Source: Oopsacas minuta (taxonomy: Eukaryota > Porifera > Hexactinellida > Lyssacinosida > Leucopsacidae). Taken from it: a stretch of 63,097 bases of DNA. The notes under the pieces are model-generated. The model was not told the DNA's origin. It saw nothing but the letters and a program-made list of their open reading frames with translations, and did not search any database. The first letter of the stretch is position 1. Each line of letters opens with the position of its first letter. Both the position numbers and the translations under genes were made by a program. The stretch spans positions 385,703-448,799 of the forward strand of contig JAKMXF010000308.1 of assembly GCA_024704765.1 (NCBI GenBank), written 5' to 3'. This document shows positions 57,403 through 63,097 of this stretch, in pieces.

Positions 57403-58690
57403 CTAATTTATCTTCTGTGGTACACCTCCATGTTGGACATTTTCAAAGTGTGGACTGCATTGTTCACAACATTTAGCATGTCCGCAAGGAAGAAAACAAC
57501 AGTTAATTCTCTAAGTAATAAGCAGACACAACAGTTAGCAGTCTTTTGGCTCTGTTCTTCATTGTTTTCATTAAATTCTGACGAAGACTCATTTTGGAAT
57601 TCTCCATTGAGCGGATCGGTATCTATATGAATAGAGTTGGCTATTGAATAGAGGTAGACGATCGGATTATATTCTCCTGATTCCAGTTTTGTTTACAATT
57701 TGAACGGAAAGAATCATTTCTATATCCTTTAGCTTTCTATTGCGAGTAGTTTCAATACCGTTGCTTAGACGTTCTATGCTCAAATCTGTGTCCTGTATCG
57801 TGGTGCTGAGGAACTCAATAAACAGCCATATGCGTGAATGAGACGCTATAATGTCCCTTTTTAATCGACCGTGATAATTCTCCGCCCCATTATTTATTTT
57901 GTGTTGGCAGTTAAATATAGAGAGTTGATTGTTAGGAATTCCATTTAACCATTGTCTTCTCATATACTTCTTTAAGGTGGTACATTTTGTCATATTATTT
58001 GTACTAAGCAAGATATCTTCCAGTTCAAGTTGATTATATGTTGAGATAATTTGTTCAGCAGGAAGGAATGGAATAAACATAAATGCCGTGATTAGTGCTG
58101 AAAAATTTGGTTTGAAAAGTAGATTTTTGAAAGACCTAATTTTTGAACCTTCCGCCAAATACTTTAGGAGTAATGAAAGTAACAACCTCGAAGAAAAATA
58201 CCCTGAATCTGTATTTCACAGGATTTCTAGCTCCCCTATCCCAACCGGATATCCCATGGATAGGTATTAGTTGAGGAACAAGCTCATGAACTTTCGCTAA
58301 AATAGCAGTGTAGAGTTCTTCATTCTTAGAAGTAAGGATACTGGATAACTGGTAGCACATGGGTTGAAAGCGTGTGTAAAATGTTCCATCGAAATACACG
58401 TCTTCTACTTCAGAGAGTGTAGCAGCCATCTTATTTGAGAAGAATACTATTCCAACATCATAACTTACTTCTACACCACCTTCGAAACAAATATCGAACT
58501 GTGATGATGGTATCATTTCCAAAAATTGGATAGAAGTTATAGGAATAGGAGGCTCTATTTCCCTTCTTGCTCGATACATTGTAGACTGTAAATTTCTGTA
58601 AGGTACAAGAGCCGCAGCAGGATCATCGCGGACGATTTGTTTAAAGACTTTAGATAACCTGCCACGTGAAGATCTCGCCGCGTTTAGACA
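57403..58690 (-). pseudogene. MULE transposase with C-terminal RING finger, decayed
   Basis: Minus-strand order: a lead LKCLNAARSSRGRLSKVFKQ, DDPAAALVPYRNLQSTMYRA with RREIEPPIP, then EDVYFDGTFYTRFQPMCYQL (first catalytic Asp in FDGTF), NEELYTAILAKVHELVPQL, the FRVFFFEVV area in broken frames, a shifted IWRKVQKLGLSKN, SALITAFMFIPFLPAEQI, YMRRQWLNGIPNNQLSIFNC, HKINNGAENYHGRLKRDI, SHSRIWLFIEFLSTTIQD and RLSNGIETTRNRKLKD. One base out of frame the chain goes on as LESGEYNPIVYLYSIANSIH, an acidic Ser/Asn linker, NCCVCL, and after one more shift CCFLPCGHAKCCEQC with a worn last Cys pair: a C3HC4-type RING. It ends at 57403. RING domains bind E2 enzymes to attach ubiquitin. A FLYWCH-type N terminus was not seen. 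Confidence 0.75.
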
Positions 58691-59074
58691 CTTTAATTTT
58701 AAATAAAAAATATCAGCTCTATAGTGAGAAATTGGATGATTATGAGGGTTTAGGGGTACAATAGTGTTAAAGTCGGTTCCAACTTCGCAGATCCTTTACA
58801 TTTATTTGTATCCTTATATAGAACACATCGTAGATACGTAATCTGAGATCTTACTTTATTTTGTGTATATTTGAAACCATCCGATGTTGTAAAGATTGTT
58901 CTTCTTTATGTTTATAATTTCCGCTAGTATATTCCATGATGCAATCCGAAATGCGATGATGAATGCAGTCTCGATTGAATACTTATTAAAATATATATAA
59001 TGTAGGTAATATATATTTGTATTTCATAAAAGAAGGATCCTTAGTGTATATTTCACAGCTGAGCGTTTCCATAT

Positions 59075-59442
59075 GTAACTAACGGGACATAGACAAATAT
59101 TTATCGGATTTTTGACATTCATGAGATATATGGTGTAAATTCGTTCTGAATTGCGAGATATTTGTTCGGATTGTGTTAATAGTATTGCGTTAATTTTTAT
59201 ATACAAATTTTCAAACTCCAGATTTTTGAGCCTGACTATGTGACTAATGGGCATTTTTCACCTTAAAGCTTATCCATATCAAGCGAGTCAACAATAGTTT
59301 CTGCTCATCTATTTACCTAAACATATTTTGTTGACTTTCGATAATAACATTGATGATGCTAGTAGTTATATCTAAATTGAATTATGAGAGAACTTCTATT
59401 CCTTTAACTTTTGATCATCCAATGACTTTGACTAACGGGACA
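59075..59442 (+). repeat. Three dispersed copies of the TGACTAACGGGACA motif (3' side of the transposase)
   Basis: GTAACTAACGGGACAT at 59075-59090, TGACTAATGGGCA at 59241-59253 (one change) and TGACTAACGGGACA at 59427-59441, all in the same orientation. The last lies about 50 bp beyond the transposase stop. The same word forms the array at 61.9-62.2 kb. Confidence 0.7.
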
Positions 59443-59489
59443 AAGTAGGATGTGACACAAATACTACCAACAAGCTATTATTAGTAGTG

Positions 59490-61536
59490 CTAAATATCGA
59501 TATCCAAATCCTCAGGAAATTCATAAACACCACACGGCAAAAGAGGGCAAGGTAGTACTTGAATAACCTCGCTTTGTTGAACTACCACCTCGTCACTTTC
59601 ATTTAGCAATATTCTCCTCTTTGTCAGTGGTTTGCCAAAGCAAACATTCAGTTTGTCATCTGAAGAGTTGATACTAATTATAACAGCTACGAAACGTTTG
59701 GTTTTTTAACAGCGTTTCCAGAATAAGCATGAGTTACGATTACAAAAGATCCAGTTTGTAGTGATAAAGATCTATCAGCTACCGATCTCACAATGGTTGG
59801 CTCTTTTGACTTGGTGGTATAAAAGGGTGTAGAAGCAGTAGAATAACTTTTCATTTCTATTTCGTCCTCTATAATTTGAAACTGATGAGCGTTTGATATT
59901 CCAGGTAAATTTACACTGCCATTTTCAAATAAGCTAACAAATCCATATTTTTTATTTTCTCCTTAACTTGCTGAGAAGATATGTAATAAATATTGATCTT
60001 TGAACAAGCTTCTAAGGCACACTCGTAAAATGTAATTGAATCCTTAACAATTGCTCGTTGTTGGAATACTCTGGTTGCCACCTGCCTTTTTACAGTGCCA
60101 CCTATAGCATCTACAGGTCCTTTGCCATGTGATGTGGCAAAAAAGTTCCATATAACTCTAATGTTGTTGATTTGTTCTAAGCGCTTGAACGATGCAGCAA
60201 TAAAACGATTTTTGAATTGACTCCACGAACCATCCGACCAAATATTAAGAATAGAAACTTCAGAATCAATTAATGACTTTATTAAGTGGTTAAGAAAGAC
60301 AACGACGGAGTCTTTAGTATGCGCAATGTCATCTGATACTATAATAGCAGATTTAGATGTGTCGTCGTGCCAATATACTGCTGTTAAGATAGTGACCTGC
60401 GTTTTACTCCAATGAGCAGACTGGATTTCGTCTTGCCATATTGTGTTAAAATTTTCAGAAAGTCGATCTGCATCATAGCAATATTCAAGTTATCACTTAG
60501 GTGCACTTTCATGTATTGTAATGAGCGGCCTGTTTTCCTTTTATAAAATGGTGCCAGTTGACAGTAGGAAGCATTTCAAATAAAGAAATATAAAGCTCAC
60601 TTGGTAATCCAGTTTTATGAATCTTCTCCATTCTTTCTTTACCATTTAAGCCCACAATTTTTTCCCATTGAAACCTTCGGATGAAGTTCTCTTCTTTAAG
60701 TTTACCATCTAGATATGTCTCTTGATCTGAATCTAAATCAAGTGTTGGTGGATACTTCTCTTTAAATAGTACTCCATCTTTGTAAATTTCACATTTATTG
60801 TACCAACAGTTATCACTACATTCAGCACAAATTAATGAAGATGCTAATTCATGATGATATAATGGGAACCTGACATTAAATTTATCTAAAGCATCCCAAA
60901 GAAGGATGAAGTTTTCATGGTATCGACAAACACACACGTTGATAGGAAGTTCACTAGTAAGTAGCACATGGGGAGGACGCAATGCTGCAAATTTAGACTT
61001 TTCCTACTTGATATCAGGATAATCTTTTTTCCAAAGGGAGTATGCTTCCATGATAGCCATTATCATGTGACGTTTTTGTATGTGTGTTTAGCTCCATTTT
61101 CCCTGACAGTAGTTGTATCCCTTTTTCCTGGGGCTTGTCGAGATATTTCATCTCGCTGATAATACTGTATCACTGCGGTTTTTATCGAATCAGGTAAAGC
61201 TGTTCGTCCAGGTGTACTACTTTTCCTGTTACAAAATTTTTGTTTTTTCTCCTCCTCAAATGCCAGGTGTTTTATTACTGCTCTCTTTTTCCTGGGGCTA
61301 CCAGGCAGATTACGTTTGACCCGAGCGATAGCCTTTCCAAAACTAGCCTTGCTGGAGTAAGCATTCAGAGATGGAGAATGTTGCGTGTCCGACGTAGTTT
61401 CCAGAGTCTTGAGCGATTTGCTGTAACTGGCTTTTCGTTCACGCTCTTTCACTCTCCTTTCTTCAATAATTTTGTCCTTTTGCTCTAAAGGGAGTGAATC
61501 CAATTTTATTTTTTTCATTTGTCTATTTTGAGCCAT
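59490..61536 (-). pseudogene. Unclassified DDE transposase, about 680 residues, four or so frameshifts
   Basis: From the ATG at 61536: a basic coiled region MAQNRQMKKIKLDSLPLEQK with ERRVKERERKASYSKSLK, then AIARVKRNLPGSPRKKRAVI, IKTAVIQYYQRDEISRQAPG and KRDTTTVREN. A frameshift near 61,065 and a TAG near 61,010 precede KFAALRPPHVLLTSELPINV, CVCRYHENFILLWDAL, a Cys-rich CAECSDNCWYNKCEIYKDG and LPTVNWHHFIKGKQAAHYNT. After a shift near 60,505 come QIDF-ENF (first Asp), WQDEIQSAHWSKTQVTILTA, IIVSDDIAHTKDSVVVF, NIWSDGSWSQFKNRFIAAS (second Asp) and WNFFATSHGKGPVDAIGG with TVKRQVA (third acidic). The C-terminal segment runs through LPGISNAHQFQIIEDEIEM and TFRS/RFVAVIISINSSDD to GVYEFPEDLDIDI. I recall similar unnamed proteins in Hydra and aphids but no family name. 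The DDE role is inferred from the motif order. Confidence 0.6.
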
Positions 61537-61925
61537 ATAAAGCTTCTGTTTCTCTAAGTAATCTTTGTATGAGGTGCCTGATTTGATTTTTTCATTTGCT
61601 GGCGTTTCCTCTTTGCAGCATAACTAGTAGAGATTCTAAGCTCCAAGGGTTAATTATTTACTAATTAGGAAGATTAAAATGCAGGTATAATTACTTGTAT
61701 CACGTAATATAATTGTGGAATATACACAATTCGACCTAATCTTATGAACCTCCAATTCCAATATGTATATATATTCAATATGCAATGCCTATACTACTGA
61801 GTTCTGAGAAACGGAATTTTGTTTACGTCAATAGATAGAATTTCAAAAGTGATACTTCAAGCTTCGCTGACTATTAAATTATATTCTTTGAAATGAAATA
61901 ATACAGATTGATTCAGAATGCGAAT

Positions 61926-62216
61926 AACTAACGAGACAAATAACTAACAGGACATGTGACTAACAGGACATGCATTTAACGGGACACGTGACTAACAGGA
62001 CATGCATCTAACGGGACACGTGACTAACAGGACATGCATCTAACAGGACATGCATCTAACAGGACATATGACTGACAGGACATGCGACTAACAGGACATG
62101 CGACTAACAGGACATGCATCTAACGAGACACGTGACTAACAGGACATGCAACTAACGGGACACGTGACTAACAGGACATGCATCTAACAGGACATGCAAC
62201 TAACAGGACACATTTA
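61926..62216 (+). repeat. 16-bp tandem array (about 18 units) of an AACAGGACATGCATCT-type motif
   Basis: Units alternate between AACAGGACATGCATCT and AACGGGACACGTGACT forms with few indels. All are in the orientation of the single motifs at 59.1-59.4 kb and 62.36 kb. The array lies about 390 bp upstream of the transposase start. Confidence 0.9.
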
Positions 62217-62361
62217 TTTTTACCTGGCGAAAGACACAAAGTGGAAACAGAAAAAATGAAATAATGTAAAGTCCTCCTGTCTAAGTCCTTTAAGAAAATA
62301 TAACTATTCAGATAGATTCAAGTCAATTCTACACTTAAAATCAAACTTCTGAGTGATCTAT

Positions 62362-62375
62362 CTGTGACTAACGGG
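62362..62375 (+). repeat. Single outlying copy of the TGACTAACGGGAC motif
   Basis: TGTGACTAACGGGACTTC, about 145 bp beyond the array and same orientation; the outermost copy seen on this side. Confidence 0.7.
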
Positions 62376-62665
62376 ACTTCATATATGTAAAATTTAAATC
62401 ACAAACTAAAATTGTAAAATGAAAAGAGACAGTCAACTTTATATAAGAATATAGTTCAGTCTCGTTAACATTATACAAAGGGATTTCAAGTAGTTCGTAA
62501 CCTTAGCTATTGCTATCATTGTTTAACCACATGTATTTACTATTTGCATCTAATTTATAGCTAAGATTTTCGTCTATTTAGGACACTATACTTTGTGGAA
62601 ATTGATTTGATATTTTTTGAGGTACACCCTTTTGAAGATAGGTTATAGCAACTACAGAAGAATTT

Positions 62666-63097
62666 ATGGCTTCGAAATCTAATGAATTTCTACTTGAACA
62701 AAGAGCATACATCAAAATCCGCTCATTACTCGGCGATATGCCAAGGAATATCCACCAAGATTTAGTACAGGTATATGGTGGGGAGGTCTGTTCGGAATCA
62801 ACCGTTAAGAAGTGGAGTCTACGTTTTCGTGAAGGTAGGGTGTCGGTTGAAGATGACCCTCGGATGGGGCAACCTATAATTGCTACCATTGCACACAATA
62901 TTGCTCTTGTAGCTGAAATGTGTGACTCTGATCCCCATATTACGATAGAGCAGTTAGCTACCAGCCTAACTTTGTCAACGGGAAGTGTTCATGCAATTCT
63001 GACCAAGCATCTTGGTATGTCCAAGGTTTGCTCACGTTGGGTCCCATATTTGTTGAATCAGACTCAAAAGAAGACCCGGGTGAGAATTGCAAAAAAA
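62666..63097 (+). CDS. mariner (SETMAR-like) transposase, N-terminal part, runs off the window
   Basis: It starts at the ATG at 62666 and stays open for 144 codons to the edge: MASKSNEFLLEQRAYIKIRS, LGDMPRNIHQDLVQVYGGEV, STVKKWSLRFREGRVSVEDD with PRMGQPI (the first DNA-binding helix-turn-helix and the linker hook), then SDPHITIEQLATSLTLSTGS with VHAILTKHLGMSKVCSRWVP (second helix-turn-helix). The catalytic domain (DD34D in this family) lies outside. A TTTAGGACACTATACTTTGT stretch at 62578 may be its left inverted repeat. Unlike all other transposase copies here it has no lesion in the visible part. An N-terminal Ala-Ser-Lys start and the DDPRxGxP block support this start. Confidence 0.88.
   Translation, partial: MASKSNEFLLEQRAYIKIRSLLGDMPRNIHQDLVQVYGGEVCSESTVKKWSLRFREGRVSVEDDPRMGQPIIATIAHNIALVAEMCDSDPHITIEQLATSLTLSTGSVHAILTKHLGMSKVCSRWVPYLLNQTQKKTRVRIAKK

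Noticed and set aside
57343-57630. 95-codon plus-strand frame with a hydrophobic start
   Set aside because: Antisense to the linker and RING finger of the MULE.
61926-62216. 16-bp array as a CRISPR
   Set aside because: Units are contiguous with no spacers, and the setting is a eukaryotic transposon region.

Overview
This window is eukaryotic and almost certainly from an invertebrate animal. It is AT-rich. It has no operons or ribosome-binding-site-led gene runs. One long open exon sits behind a good splice acceptor, and nearly every other recognisable coding stretch is a decayed DNA transposon of a metazoan type: maT/DD37D, Tc1/DD34E, DD37E, mariner, hAT, P element with THAP domain, MULE, Ginger/GIN integrase and pogo-like MITEs. 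I see no reverse transcriptase and no LTR element, only one possible LINE 5' scrap. The species cannot be named from the sequence. A gene-poor, cut-and-paste-rich metazoan such as a copepod, cnidarian or myxozoan relative would fit (inference).

Layout. 1-3.2 kb: a MULE transposase end cut by a 353-bp foldback element, then a maT element. 4.5-6.8 kb: a Tc1 element split by a second foldback. 8.3-10.1 kb: a Ginger-like integrase with a PHD-like finger. 10.4-12.4 kb: two abutting Tc/mariner relics. 12.8-21.8 kb: mostly non-coding dispersed repeats (family R1, Helitron-like ends, SINE-like and pogo-like MITEs). 21.4-25.9 kb: a three-level nest, a Tc1 inside a hAT inside an R1 repeat. 27-35 kb: a possible LINE scrap, a P-element relic, a decayed transposase followed by an OTU-protease region, then a nearly intact hAT with a perfect 8-bp target duplication. 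35.8-39.2 kb: a complete P-type transposon with inverted repeats of about 370 bp. 39.6-41.4 kb: a pogo MITE inside a foldback inside repeat R2. 41.9-51 kb: a palindromic MITE family, a mariner relic, a second maT, a 145-bp tandem array and hAT remnants. 51.3-52.7 kb: the only convincing host coding exon, a coiled-coil protein. 53.1-63.1 kb: a third maT, a second P relic, a MULE transposase with a C-terminal RING finger, an unclassified DDE transposase bracketed by copies of a short iterated motif, and the start of an intact-looking mariner.

The genes do not form a pathway. The window is a record of successive transposon waves, and nesting gives relative ages. The most promising items are the unclassified DDE transposase with its flanking TGACTAACGGGACA-type motif array (59.1-62.4 kb), the MULE-RING fusion (57.4-58.7 kb), the transposase/OTU region (30.1-32.4 kb), the P element with giant inverted repeats, and the hAT at 32.5-34.8 kb. 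All alignments were done by eye; no database was searched.
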